Source of the DNA: Alphaproteobacteria bacterium
GTDB lineage: Bacteria; Pseudomonadota; Alphaproteobacteria; UBA8366
NCBI GenBank assembly: GCA_018665505.1
Contig: JABJCS010000188.1
Location: 1 to 14,620, forward strand
Length of the DNA: 14,620 nucleotides
Reading direction: 5' to 3'
The position numbers and the translations under genes are program-made. Numbering within the stretch: the first letter of the stretch is position 1; every line of letters starts with the position of its first letter. Positions 1 to 7,953 of this stretch are shown one piece after another. The notes beneath the pieces were generated by a model. That model was not told where the DNA came from. It searched no databases and worked only from the letters and a program-made list of their open reading frames with translations.

Positions 1-572
1 ATGCCCGCCTGAATACGTGGAAGAGTTATTTCGGCGACGACCGTTTTATTAAGGACATCGAGGACTGGCGACTCATCGGTATCAATAGTGAATTATTGGG
101 CAGCAATCTCAGCGCAGAACATCGACAATGGGAATTCCTCGAGGACGCCCTATCCAATTCAGACGGACGGACGATCAGTCTTTTTAGTCACAAGCCGCTC
201 TATCAAAAAACACCGGACGAAGACATTAGCAAATGGGCCATTCTGCCGGAACCACGCGTCCGGCTGCTCAAGCTTTTGTCCGCCCATAAGGTCCGCTTCG
301 TCGCCTCCGGCCATTTGCACCGCTACCGTTACACGAGCGTCGAGGGTCTCGATCTTATCTGGTGTCCAACGACGGCCTTTATCACGCCGAGCCTTAAGAA
401 CGACGGGTGTGTCCGACGGGTTGGTTATCTCAAATGGACTTTCGACAGACGCGACGTTCGCCACGAGTTCATCGAACCCACCGGTTTCATCAACCACGAC
501 ATGACGTGGCGCACGAAGAAATTCGGCACCACCATTTCACTGCCGCCGAATCCTCTCGCCGCCGCGGAGTAA
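1..572 (+). CDS. Metallophosphoesterase, C-terminal part (5' end outside window)
   Basis: This is the 3' end of a calcineurin-like metallophosphoesterase, a family of binuclear-metal phosphatases and nucleases. The frame is open from base 3, so the gene starts upstream of the window; the TTG at 96 is an internal codon, not a start. The visible part keeps the two late family blocks: FSHKPLY, with a metal-binding His at about 189-191, and the GHLH box at 309-320. Before them lies a segment of the usual type (IGINSELLG followed by a helix with HRQWEFLEDAL) linking the early metal ligands to these blocks. The early DxH and GNHE blocks are missing only because of the window edge. The gene ends in TAA at 570-572, and the next gene on this strand starts 111 bases later, so it is probably not part of the downstream operon. 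The substrate is unknown. Confidence 0.85.
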   Translation, partial: ARLNTWKSYFGDDRFIKDIEDWRLIGINSELLGSNLSAEHRQWEFLEDALSNSDGRTISLFSHKPLYQKTPDEDISKWAILPEPRVRLLKLLSAHKVRFVASGHLHRYRYTSVEGLDLIWCPTTAFITPSLKNDGCVRRVGYLKWTFDRRDVRHEFIEPTGFINHDMTWRTKKFGTTISLPPNPLAAAE

Positions 573-683
573 TCCCCCTTTTACTGTGGACGTGTGGTGG
601 CCGCAAACCATGCTTAATTGTGTGTCTACGCCGAGTGACACCTCGCGCATTCGAATACACTCACCCTGTTAAGGCGGCCCCAA

Positions 684-1487
684 ATGGAACCGGTTAAATA
701 CGTCGATCGTCTTAATGAAAAATACCGTTCGCTCGGATTTCCGGCTTACGAATGGACCATCTATCGTGACGCGCCGATATCACCGCTGCAAAAACCGCTA
801 AGCGAATGCTGCGTGTCGATCCTGACAACCAGCGGCGCATCGCGAAAGCAAGACCCAGGCTTTGATCCAGATGCACGAAACGATTTACGTCTCGACGCCA
901 TTCCCGCCGACACGCCTTCGGACGGCTTCGACATCAACGATAATTACTACGACCACCGCAGCGTCATCGAAGACATCAATTGCCAATTTCCAATCGAGCG
1001 TCTGCGTGAACTGGCCGCCGACGGGACAATAGGTCAGTCCGCGCCGCGACATTGGAGCGGCTTTATGGGGCGCATCTACAAACGCAGCGCCATTATTGCA
1101 AAAGCGGAAGAATTCGCCGTATCGCTGCAGCAGGACAAGGTTGATCTGCTGATCGTCGTGCCCGCCTGCCCGCTCGACCATCAAACCGCGGGGCTCGTCG
1201 CGCGCACCGTCGAGGAGACCGGAATTGCGACCGTGACGGTCTCGACCGGCCGCGATCTCAGCGCCCAAGTACTCGCCCCGCGAACGACTTTCGTGAACTT
1301 CCCCATGGGAAACGCCTTTGGTCGGCCGGGTGATGTAGATCAGCAGCGCCGAATTCTGATGGACGCCCTATCACTGGCCTCACAAGCGTCGACAGCGGGT
1401 GAACTCATTGACCTACCCTATGACTGGGGAAGCGAAATCGCCGTCCACTACCGAGAGACAACGCGTGAGTTCCAGTTAAAGAAATAG
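684..1487 (+). CDS. Glycine/sarcosine/betaine/D-proline reductase selenoprotein B family protein, Cys variant
   Basis: This 267-aa protein resembles the short GrdB/PrdB-like family, in which a selenocysteine or cysteine sits in a V-P-x-U/C-P-x-C motif followed by a T-x-x-L-x-A helix. Here the block reads VVPACPLDHQTAGLVAR, residues 158-174. Cys162, codon TGC at 1167-1169, takes the Sec position, and Asp165 replaces the usual second Cys. Other family-like parts are an N-terminal strand CCVSILTTSG (42-51), FPIERLRELAADGTIG (102-117), HWSGFMG (123-129) and FPMGNAFGRPGD (206-217). True GrdB and PrdB are about 430 aa and reduce C-N bonds of glycine-type substrates using Sec; the role of the short homologues is not established. 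The start ATG has only a weak AAGG upstream. The gene heads the + strand operon, 37 bases before the first methyltransferase. It is probably a thiol-redox subunit with a single active Cys. Confidence 0.8.
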   Translation: MEPVKYVDRLNEKYRSLGFPAYEWTIYRDAPISPLQKPLSECCVSILTTSGASRKQDPGFDPDARNDLRLDAIPADTPSDGFDINDNYYDHRSVIEDINCQFPIERLRELAADGTIGQSAPRHWSGFMGRIYKRSAIIAKAEEFAVSLQQDKVDLLIVVPACPLDHQTAGLVARTVEETGIATVTVSTGRDLSAQVLAPRTTFVNFPMGNAFGRPGDVDQQRRILMDALSLASQASTAGELIDLPYDWGSEIAVHYRETTREFQLKK

Positions 1488-1524
1488 ACCGCGATTGCGC
1501 GGCGCAGGTATTGAGGAAATTCGA

Positions 1525-2532
1525 ATGTCCGAAACACGACCGACCACTGTCCGCCTGCAAAAACTCTCCTGGGCGTTTACGCAATCCGCCGTCCTGTTCG
1601 CTGCCATCGAACACGGATTGTTTACCTCCATCAGCCAACACGGGGATTCCCTCGCAACCATCGCCAAGGATGCGGGCATCACCGAGAATAACGCCAAACG
1701 GATGATCACGGCGTTGCTTACTCTGGAACTGGTCGAGCGCGATGGCGACGGCTTTCGCAATGCGCCGGATGTGGAGCGGTTTCTCGTCGAGGATACCCGC
1801 AGTTATGCGGGACGCTGGATCACTTGGTTCCATCACCAATGGAATGCCTGGGGTGAACTCGGCAAACGGTTGGAGGACACAGGCCCGGAAGACCCCCTCG
1901 GCTTCTACGATGAGAGTTTCACGGTCGATCATGCACGGCGCTACCATCAAGCGACGGCGAGCGTCGGCATGGGTGCCGCGCGCAAATTCATGAGCGAAGT
2001 GCCGCTCGACGGACGAAACTTACTCTTCGATCTCGGCGGCGGCTCCGGTGCTTATTCCATTGAGGCGGCCAAGCGTAATCCCGGTCTGAAAGCCGTGGTA
2101 CTCGACCTGCCCGAAGTCGTCGCCGTAACCCGCGACTTCATCAAGGAGCACGGTGTCGAAGCGCAAGTGAGCGCGGAGCCCTGCAACTTCATCAATGATG
2201 AATTTCCAACGGGCGCCGACGTCATCCTGATGAACAGTAATCTCCCGCAGTATTCGGGGGAGATGATTTGCCAAGTCTTGCGGAAAGCATTTAGCGCCCT
2301 TGCACCTGGGGGTGAAATGCATATCTGCGGCGAGATGGTCAACGAGGATTGGTCCGGCCCGCTCATCCCGGCGATGTGCTCCGTACACGGCGTCCTCTTC
2401 CATTCCACCGCCCTGCCCCACACACCGACGGACTGCATTCGCTATTTCGAGGAGACCGGTTTCGAGGACGTGAAAGTCCGAGAGTTCATCCCCGATATCT
2501 TGCAACACATCACCGGCCGTAAACCCGCGTGA
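1525..2532 (+). CDS. SAM-dependent methyltransferase, O-methyltransferase (COMT-like) type 1
   Basis: This 335-aa protein has the two-part layout of the caffeate O-methyltransferase / hydroxyindole O-methyltransferase group. The N-terminal winged-helix dimerisation domain covers about residues 10-90, with VLFAAIEHGLF and a helix-turn-helix-like DSLATIAKDAGITENNAKRM. A Rossmann SAM-binding domain follows, with motif I FDLGGGSG at 168-175 and acidic Asp194 in VVLDLPEV. The HDW catalytic signature of plant enzymes is absent; the matching segment reads NSNLPQYS. The acceptor may therefore not be a phenol, and a carboxyl, sulfur, selenium or other acceptor is possible. I chose ATG 1525 because TGAGGAAATTCGA before it is a good ribosome site, while the upstream in-frame TTG at 1495 has none. 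The stop TGA overlaps the ATG of the CoA-transferase by one base, so the two are translationally coupled. A second member of the same type lies two genes on. Confidence 0.82.
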   Translation: MSETRPTTVRLQKLSWAFTQSAVLFAAIEHGLFTSISQHGDSLATIAKDAGITENNAKRMITALLTLELVERDGDGFRNAPDVERFLVEDTRSYAGRWITWFHHQWNAWGELGKRLEDTGPEDPLGFYDESFTVDHARRYHQATASVGMGAARKFMSEVPLDGRNLLFDLGGGSGAYSIEAAKRNPGLKAVVLDLPEVVAVTRDFIKEHGVEAQVSAEPCNFINDEFPTGADVILMNSNLPQYSGEMICQVLRKAFSALAPGGEMHICGEMVNEDWSGPLIPAMCSVHGVLFHSTALPHTPTDCIRYFEETGFEDVKVREFIPDILQHITGRKPA

Positions 2533-3644
2533 TGGAAGACGCTCTCAAAGGCATAAAAATTCTTGAAGTCGGCACCATGACGCCCGGCAAGTTCACGGGC
2601 TTCCTGCTTGCCGGGTGGGGTGCCGAATCGCTTCGGATCGAGCGCCCGAGCGGCCCGCAAGACCCACCCATCGGCGACGAGGACCTCACACTCAACCGGG
2701 GGAAACGGTCGATCACACTCAATCTGCGGGAGCCGAGGGGCCGGGATATCCTGCTCCGACTCGCAGCCGATGCCGACGTCTTCATGGAGAGCTACCGGCC
2801 GGGTGCCGCGGCGCGCCTCGGTATCGACGCGGAGGCGGTCCGGGCCCTGAATCCGCGTATCGTCTATTGCTCGCTCTCCGGCTTCGGGCAAACCGGACCG
2901 GACCGCCTCCGCGCCGCGTACGATCTGAATCAACAGACGGAGACCGGTTTCAGCCACGCGCTCGCCGGCGGCGGGATGCCTGTGGCACCCGATACATACA
3001 TCGCGGATTCCATTTCCGGTCTCATGGCCGCCTTCGCCATTTCTACAGCACTGCGCCAACGCGAAGTTACAGGAGAAGGTGCGACAATTGATTTGGGCAT
3101 CCAGGAAAGCCTATTCGCGTTGATGGCTGTCTCGCACGGCACGCTACGAACAAACACCCCGGCGCTGGAACTTCGCGCGGCCTATGGCATCTTCGAGGCC
3201 GCGAACGGCACATCCTTATCGCTCGGTGTCGCGCGTAAGGCGTCCGCCGACGCTTTATTCGAGCGTCTTGGCCGCCCAGACCCCTCCGACGAAGGATTAC
3301 TGCGCGGCGCACCAGGTGCCGCCGCTCGTGCTTTTCTGACCGAAGCTCTGCGAGCGAAACCGGCGAGTGACTGGATCGAGGAACTCGCACCACTCGATAT
3401 CGAAATCGCACCGGTGAATTCCCCGGAAGCGGCTTTCGATAATGCCCAACTGATCGAACGGGCGATGACATTCGAGACGAGTCATCCAATCGCAGGAGCC
3501 TTGCGGCAAATCGGTATTCCCGGTGTCGACGCCCGGCAACTCGCCCCGGCACCCGCAGCCGGGGCAGATACAGACGCCGTGCTCGGCGAACTCGACTACG
3601 ACCCAGCAGCAATCGTGGAGCTAAAAACCGCCGGTGTCATTTAG
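2532..3644 (+). CDS. CaiB/BaiF family (family III) CoA-transferase
   Basis: This 370-aa protein is a family III CoA-transferase, which moves CoA between carboxylic acids through an aspartyl-CoA intermediate. Family features in order are ALKGIKILEVG near the start, GAESLRIERPSG (30-41), NRGKRSITLNL (55-65), the helix leading to ADVFMESYRPG (81-91), YCSLSGFGQTGP (112-123) and IADSISGLMAAFAI (157-170). Asp159 is the candidate catalytic residue by analogy with Asp169 of formyl-CoA transferase. The length is slightly short of the typical 390-430 aa. The ATG at 2532-2534 overlaps the preceding TGA; an in-frame GTG directly before it (2529) is less likely. The gene lies between two methyltransferase genes, which suggests that a carboxylate is activated to a CoA thioester in this pathway. 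The substrate cannot be predicted. Confidence 0.9.
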   Translation: MEDALKGIKILEVGTMTPGKFTGFLLAGWGAESLRIERPSGPQDPPIGDEDLTLNRGKRSITLNLREPRGRDILLRLAADADVFMESYRPGAAARLGIDAEAVRALNPRIVYCSLSGFGQTGPDRLRAAYDLNQQTETGFSHALAGGGMPVAPDTYIADSISGLMAAFAISTALRQREVTGEGATIDLGIQESLFALMAVSHGTLRTNTPALELRAAYGIFEAANGTSLSLGVARKASADALFERLGRPDPSDEGLLRGAPGAAARAFLTEALRAKPASDWIEELAPLDIEIAPVNSPEAAFDNAQLIERAMTFETSHPIAGALRQIGIPGVDARQLAPAPAAGADTDAVLGELDYDPAAIVELKTAGVI

Positions 3645-3674
3645 ACGCATCGGCCAACAATAAGGAAACCGACC

Positions 3675-4742
3675 ATGGCGAAGCCACCAGTTACGGAAAG
3701 AACAACGCCCACCGTCCCCAACGATCCCACCGTCGGCGGCAGCTCGGAACGCCTGAACGAATTGGCAATGGGGTTCAAGAAGAGCCAGGCCCTCTCGGCG
3801 GCCCTCGAAGTCGATCTGTTCAGCGCACTCTCCGCGGGCGCCGGAACGCCGGACGAAGTCGCGGCACATTGCAAAATCGACCGCGAAGTGGCCGACCGTT
3901 TGATGATCATCTGCAAGGCCATGGGGCTGATCGCTGATGTTGATGGACGCACGGTCAATGTCGATGATGTGGAGCGCTTTTTCGTGCGCGATAAATCGAC
4001 CTTCTTCGGTGACTTCCTGCGTTTCACGATCGGCGCGGAATACGATGAATGGCAGGGGTTTGCCGATAATATCAAGGACGCCAGCTCAGAGCCACCGCCC
4101 TCCAAGCTCTACGAAGGCGACCTCAACGACCCGGAACGCGCCCGCGCCTTCACGACCGCGGGCTACAACTCCTCCATCGCGCTCGCGCATCGATTGGCGA
4201 AGCGTTTTGACTTCTCCCGCTTCAGCCGCTGGCTCGACTTCGCTGGCGGTTCCGGCTGCTACGCCATCGCTGCCTGCGAGCGCCACGATGGCGTCAAGGT
4301 CATTGTCAAGGACCACCCGAATGTTATTCCGGTCACCCGCGAGTTCGTGGGCAATCACAATCTCACAGATCGGATCGCGGCCGAGCCCGGCGATTTCCTG
4401 AAGCAATCCGACTATCCCACCGATTGCGATCTCATTTCCTTCATCACACCATTGCATTGGTACTTGGAAGACGACGTCATGAAGGCCCTAAGCTATGCCT
4501 ATGAGGCGCTGCCAAGTGGCGGCACCTGCCTTATCGTCGGCTACATGCTGAACGAAAACCGCGACGGTCCCATCGACCCTGTCTTCTATCACGTGCAGGC
4601 GATCCGCGACGGCCACTTCACCGGCCATGTCCCGAGTGGCCCCGAATACGCCGCCTATCTGGAGCGCGCCGGTTTCAAGGATGCGGCGTATAGCTGGCTA
4701 CTGCCTAACCGGCTGGGGCAGATCGAAGCGCGGAAGCCTTAG
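3675..4742 (+). CDS. SAM-dependent methyltransferase, O-methyltransferase (COMT-like) type 2
   Basis: This 355-aa protein has the same fold as the methyltransferase at 1525-2532 and is clearly its paralogue. The N-terminal helical dimerisation domain covers about residues 28-105 (KKSQALSAALEVDLFSAL, then VADRLMIICKAMGLI). A SAM-binding motif LDFAGGSG follows at 187-194, then VKDHPNVIPVTREF, matching VLDLPEVVAVTRDF of the first copy. His261, in PLHWYLEDD, sits where the catalytic HDW His of COMT-type enzymes lies, whereas the first copy has no His there. The two may therefore differ in chemistry, or one may act as a non-catalytic partner. The start is ATG 3675 with AAGGAAACCGACC upstream. It is the last gene of the + operon; its TAG lies inside the end of the convergent gene on the other strand. 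Confidence 0.83.
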   Translation: MAKPPVTERTTPTVPNDPTVGGSSERLNELAMGFKKSQALSAALEVDLFSALSAGAGTPDEVAAHCKIDREVADRLMIICKAMGLIADVDGRTVNVDDVERFFVRDKSTFFGDFLRFTIGAEYDEWQGFADNIKDASSEPPPSKLYEGDLNDPERARAFTTAGYNSSIALAHRLAKRFDFSRFSRWLDFAGGSGCYAIAACERHDGVKVIVKDHPNVIPVTREFVGNHNLTDRIAAEPGDFLKQSDYPTDCDLISFITPLHWYLEDDVMKALSYAYEALPSGGTCLIVGYMLNENRDGPIDPVFYHVQAIRDGHFTGHVPSGPEYAAYLERAGFKDAAYSWLLPNRLGQIEARKP

Positions 4743-5746
4743 AACGTCCGAACCGCCCGCGTCACTGTCCGCGAGCCTCCGGCCCAAAGCGGCAGATGGG
4801 TCATTTTCACACCGACGCCGCCGGTGATAATGGGGTGGATATCGTCCGCCGCAGGCGCCAAGGGCCGGTCATCCGGATCATTTTCCCCATCATAGGCGTA
4901 GGGTTTGCGAGCGTTGTACAAGTAGTCCTGTGCCCGCGCGAGGTCCCAACCAGCCTTGGCGAGAATATTAGCCATCTCTGGCGGCATCAGGAAAATTTGC
5001 TCGTTGCGTTCCGGCTTGCGGGTCAAGCTGGAAACGTCGATGGACGAATTCATTGCGGCCGCAATGGGCTGCAAGACCGCTTCCGGTGACTCGCCCCCAG
5101 ATATCGGCAAGACCTCCGCCGTGCCGGAGACGCCGAGCACCGTCACGCAACTCTCATTCGCACCGAAACCACGCCGCTCCGGCAGGGATGGAAAGCCTGG
5201 ATGAGCGCTTTCCGCAAAGCAGAACGTGTATTTCCCGGGCTGGCCCATTGTCGCCATATCGGCGACGCCAGGCTTCGCACCCGCGACGTTCCGCATGATC
5301 AAGCTGACTGCGCGGCCGATACAGGCATTGGCCCGATTTCCCGGGCCCAGCGCGTTGCTTCCGGCGTTCATGTCCAAGTCCGTAACAAGCGACCCGTGAA
5401 CGCAGATCGCGACCGTCGGCGTCCCGGTGGTGCTTAAGACGCCCAATAAATTAAAACCATCATCCGTGCAGGCTTCGGCGGCGGTTAAGACGACGGGCAG
5501 TTCTTCGGGCCGGCATCCCGCGAGAATGCAATTGTAGGCGACGGCTTCCAAGGTGAGTTCGCCCATTAACGGCATCAGATGCCCGAAGGATTGGTCCGGT
5601 GCACCGCGTCCCGAGATCATCGCATCGAAGCGGTCGAGGGTTGGCGGGACCATCGGTAGGCCATCGCTCAAGTCGAGGGATTCCAGTTCGGCTTGGGCGT
5701 CTTCCCAGCGAATGTCCTGACGAAAAAGCGGGTGGTCTTCGTTCAT
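4739..5746 (-). CDS. Uncharacterised UGSC-associated protein, divergent paralogue C
   Basis: This 335-aa protein of unknown function is homologous to the two larger tandem copies upstream (5847-6881 and 6874-7923), but more distant. Shared features are an N-terminal SDGLPMVPPT box (residues 27-36), a hydrophobic helix with LAGCRPEELPVVL (75-87), GPGNRAN followed by IGRAV (135-147), and a GKYTFCFAE box (171-179). Cys78 and Cys176 are conserved in all three copies. It lacks the NCGxNCFGQGNR cysteine pair of the other two, having NAGSNALGPGNR instead. The start ATG 5746 has GGAG seven bases upstream. The gene is separated from the preceding copy by about 100 bases that carry an inverted repeat. 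Its TAA overlaps the convergent methyltransferase end by four bases. There is no signal peptide or clear membrane span, so it is probably cytoplasmic. Confidence 0.75.
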   Translation of the reverse strand: MNEDHPLFRQDIRWEDAQAELESLDLSDGLPMVPPTLDRFDAMISGRGAPDQSFGHLMPLMGELTLEAVAYNCILAGCRPEELPVVLTAAEACTDDGFNLLGVLSTTGTPTVAICVHGSLVTDLDMNAGSNALGPGNRANACIGRAVSLIMRNVAGAKPGVADMATMGQPGKYTFCFAESAHPGFPSLPERRGFGANESCVTVLGVSGTAEVLPISGGESPEAVLQPIAAAMNSSIDVSSLTRKPERNEQIFLMPPEMANILAKAGWDLARAQDYLYNARKPYAYDGENDPDDRPLAPAADDIHPIITGGVGVKMTHLPLWAGGSRTVTRAVRTF

Positions 5747-5757
5747 TGAACTTCTCC

Positions 5758-5830
5758 GTCATGCCCGCAAAGGCGGGAATCCAGACCGACTTACCAAACA
5801 GAACTGGATTCCCACCATTGCGGGCATGAC
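5758..5830. repeat. MITE/REP-like extragenic inverted repeat
   Basis: Two 27-bp arms, 5758-5784 and 5804-5830, are inverted copies matching at 25 of 27 bases and are separated by a 19-bp spacer. The match continues past the outer ends for a few more bases. The arms begin GTCATGCCCGC and end GGGAATCCAG, the pattern of palindromic repeats common in intergenic DNA of many proteobacteria. Here it lies inside an operon between two paralogous genes. In the transcript it would form one long hairpin just before the ribosome site of the gene at 4739-5746, whose GGAG lies at its edge. It may affect stability or relative expression of the two genes. Confidence 0.85.
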
Positions 5831-5846
5831 GGAAAATTTAGAAAGC

Positions 5847-6881
5847 TCAGCCATTCGAAATCTTGACCGAACACACTGCTGTCGCGCCAAAGGTCGGAAT
5901 GAAGGTGGAATGTTTACCGGCCCCACCCGCGACCAAGACATGGATATATTCCGGAGACGGGCTGAGATAATACCGCCCGTTGACGGGTGTCTGATCACGC
6001 TCACTCTCATAATGATGCTGCTGTTCTTTTGAGACCCGGGACACCGGCACCGCCGAGGCTTCGTACAGCTTCTGTTGGATATCTTCTATCGAGAATCCGT
6101 CGCGATGAACCGTCTGGGCATGCTCCGGCCCAAAAACGATCGTGTACGGACCTTTACCATATATATTGTTGGTGCCGGGCTCCGAAATCGTCCCCGCAAC
6201 GGTCGTGAGAATTCCGTCGCCAGTCGTGCTCGCGTGATCGTTGATATTGTGCGGCGGCTCCGATGCCGAGGTCGTCACGATACTGTCTTCCGCGTTAAAA
6301 CCGCGGCGCACGTGATAGGGCTCCCACGGACTCTCTTCCTCGTTCTCACCGAAACAGAAACTGTATTTCGCGGGCGAGCCCTGGGTCGAACGGTCCATCT
6401 CTCCGGGCTTGCCGCCGCCAACATTCAGCAGCGTGAGTTGTAGGGCTCGGCCGATTGCCGCGTTCGTACGGTTCCCCTGCCCGAAACAATTGCCACCGCA
6501 GTTGATGCCGATTTCGTGGCGAATTGGACCGCTGACGATAAGACCAGGACCACAAGGATGCGTCGTCGCCAAAGTACCGTGGAGATTGTACTCCGGCACC
6601 AGCACGGCGCGCACCGCCGCGACAACAGCCGGGAAAAGTGCCGGACGGCAGCCCGCCATTACCGCATTGGCAGCAATGCTTTGTAAGGTCGGGATGACTC
6701 GGCGCGGCGGCATCGGTGGGAACGGCTCGTTATCACCCCGGCAGGCCTCGACCATAGCCGCGACCTTCTCCTCGCTCGGCACCATCAAGGGCAGACCGTC
6801 GCCCCATTCTTGCTCCAGTGCGTAGTCGTTCCATTGATCGAAATCGAGGTCTCCGATATCGACGAATTCGCCGTCAGACAT
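5847..6881 (-). CDS. Uncharacterised UGSC-associated protein, paralogue B
   Basis: This 344-aa protein of unknown function is by eye about 70% identical to the copy just upstream in the operon, so the pair arose by tandem duplication. It opens with an acidic segment and WNDYALEQEWGDGLPLMVP (about 17-35), followed by CRGDNEPF, IAANAVMAGCRP with Cys78, THPC with Cys110, NCGGNCFGQGNRTNAAIGR with Cys128 and Cys132, and KYSFCFGENEEESPWEPYHV with Cys176. The C-terminal part carries FGPEHAQTVHRDGF and VAGGAGKHS. The regular cysteines and conserved His and Glu suggest a metal or redox site, but no known fold is evident to me. The start ATG 6881 overlaps the end of the preceding gene by eight bases, so translation is coupled. 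There is no signal peptide. Confidence 0.8.
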   Translation of the reverse strand: MSDGEFVDIGDLDFDQWNDYALEQEWGDGLPLMVPSEEKVAAMVEACRGDNEPFPPMPPRRVIPTLQSIAANAVMAGCRPALFPAVVAAVRAVLVPEYNLHGTLATTHPCGPGLIVSGPIRHEIGINCGGNCFGQGNRTNAAIGRALQLTLLNVGGGKPGEMDRSTQGSPAKYSFCFGENEEESPWEPYHVRRGFNAEDSIVTTSASEPPHNINDHASTTGDGILTTVAGTISEPGTNNIYGKGPYTIVFGPEHAQTVHRDGFSIEDIQQKLYEASAVPVSRVSKEQQHHYESERDQTPVNGRYYLSPSPEYIHVLVAGGAGKHSTFIPTFGATAVCSVKISNG

Positions 6882-7923
6882 TTGAAATTCTCAGTGAAAT
6901 TGCTTCCGTAAACCCGAAGGTCGGAATAACAGCCGAATGCTTGCCCGCACCGCCCGCGACCATGATCTGGATATCCTCCGGCGAGCGAGTCAGGTAGTAC
7001 TTGCCGTTTACCGCGGTCTGCTCGCGGTCTTGTTCGTAGTTGATCTGATTTTCCTTCGAGACGCGCGACACGTCGACGGCGGAATCCTCGTAAAGTTTCT
7101 GCTGGATATCCTCAATCGTAAACCCGTCGCGGTGGACGGTCTGTGCGTGTTCAGGCCCAAACACCACCGTATAGGGTGCCGTCCCGTATATCAGGTTCGA
7201 GCCTGGTTGAGAGACCGTACCGGCAATGGTCGTGAGAATACCGACACCCGTCGTGCTGGCATGGTCATTGATATTGTGCGGCGGCTCGCACGGCAGCACG
7301 GTCACCACACTATCGCCCACCTCGAACCCTCGGCGCACGTGATAGGGCTCCCACGGGCTCTCTTCCTCGTTCTCACCGAAACAGAAGGTGTATTTCGCTG
7401 GCGAGCCTTGCGTCGAACGGTCCATCTCCCCCGGTTTCGCTCCGCCGATATTGAGTAACGATAATTGCACGGCCCGCCCGATAGTCGCGTTCACCCGGTT
7501 GCCTTGGCCGAAACAGTTACTACCGCAGTTCACACCCAGTTGCGTTCGGATGGGACCGTTCAAGATCACCCCCGGCGCGCAAGGATGTGTCGTCGCCAGC
7601 GTGCCGTGAAGATTGTAGTCCGGGTTCAGCAGAGCGCGGACCGTTGAGACAACGACCGGGAAGTACTCGGCCTTACACCCCGCCATCACCGCGTTCGCCG
7701 CGATGCTTTGCAGCGTTGGGATGACCCGGCGCGGCGACATCGGCAGAAACGGCTCGTTATCACCCCGACAGGTCTCTACGAAGGCTGAGACCTTTTCCTC
7801 CGTCGGGATCATCAAGGGCATGCCGTCGCTCCATCCCTGCTCGGCGGCATAGTCGTTCCACTGTTCGGCGTCGAGATCAGCATCGCCAACCTCAAGCACC
7901 TCACTCTCGGTAAGGTCCGTCAT
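6874..7923 (-). CDS. Uncharacterised UGSC-associated protein, paralogue A
   Basis: This 349-aa protein is the first of three related genes after the UGSC selenoprotein gene, starting 30 bases after its TAA. It shares all main blocks with paralogue B: WSDGMPLMIP (31-40), NAVMAGCKAEYFPVV with Cys83, THPC with Cys115, NCGSNCFGQGNR (Cys133 and Cys137), and KYTFCFGENEEESPWEPYH with Cys181. Later come NDHASTTG, FGPEHAQTVHRDGF and VAGGAGKHS. I prefer ATG 7923, which has AAAAGGAAAGAC just before it and aligns with the start of paralogue B; a GTG at 7941 is in frame but has no good ribosome site. Proteins of this type occur beside UGSC genes as far as I recall, so it is probably a partner or substrate-binding component of the selenoprotein. 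The reaction is unknown. Confidence 0.8.
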   Translation of the reverse strand: MTDLTESEVLEVGDADLDAEQWNDYAAEQGWSDGMPLMIPTEEKVSAFVETCRGDNEPFLPMSPRRVIPTLQSIAANAVMAGCKAEYFPVVVSTVRALLNPDYNLHGTLATTHPCAPGVILNGPIRTQLGVNCGSNCFGQGNRVNATIGRAVQLSLLNIGGAKPGEMDRSTQGSPAKYTFCFGENEEESPWEPYHVRRGFEVGDSVVTVLPCEPPHNINDHASTTGVGILTTIAGTVSQPGSNLIYGTAPYTVVFGPEHAQTVHRDGFTIEDIQQKLYEDSAVDVSRVSKENQINYEQDREQTAVNGKYYLTRSPEDIQIMVAGGAGKHSAVIPTFGFTEAISLRISNV

Positions 7924-7953
7924 GTCTTTCCTTTTCGTCACTCGCTCGGCTGG

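Noticed and set aside
621..660. GTGTC/GACAC inverted repeat before the GrdB-like gene as an operator
   Set aside because: Five-base arms with a 10-base gap are expected by chance, and no promoter could be placed near it.
885..1268. 127-aa open frame on the - strand opposite the GrdB-like gene
   Set aside because: Shadow of the real + strand gene, without a ribosome site or familiar motif.
3067..3612. 181-aa Arg-rich open frame opposite the CoA-transferase
   Set aside because: Low-complexity Arg/Ser/Pro-rich translation typical of an antisense frame; the CoA-transferase is well supported.
5758..5830. CRISPR or terminator reading of the inverted repeat
   Set aside because: Only two inverted arms are present, with no direct repeat-spacer series; no T-tract follows, and the operon continues after it.
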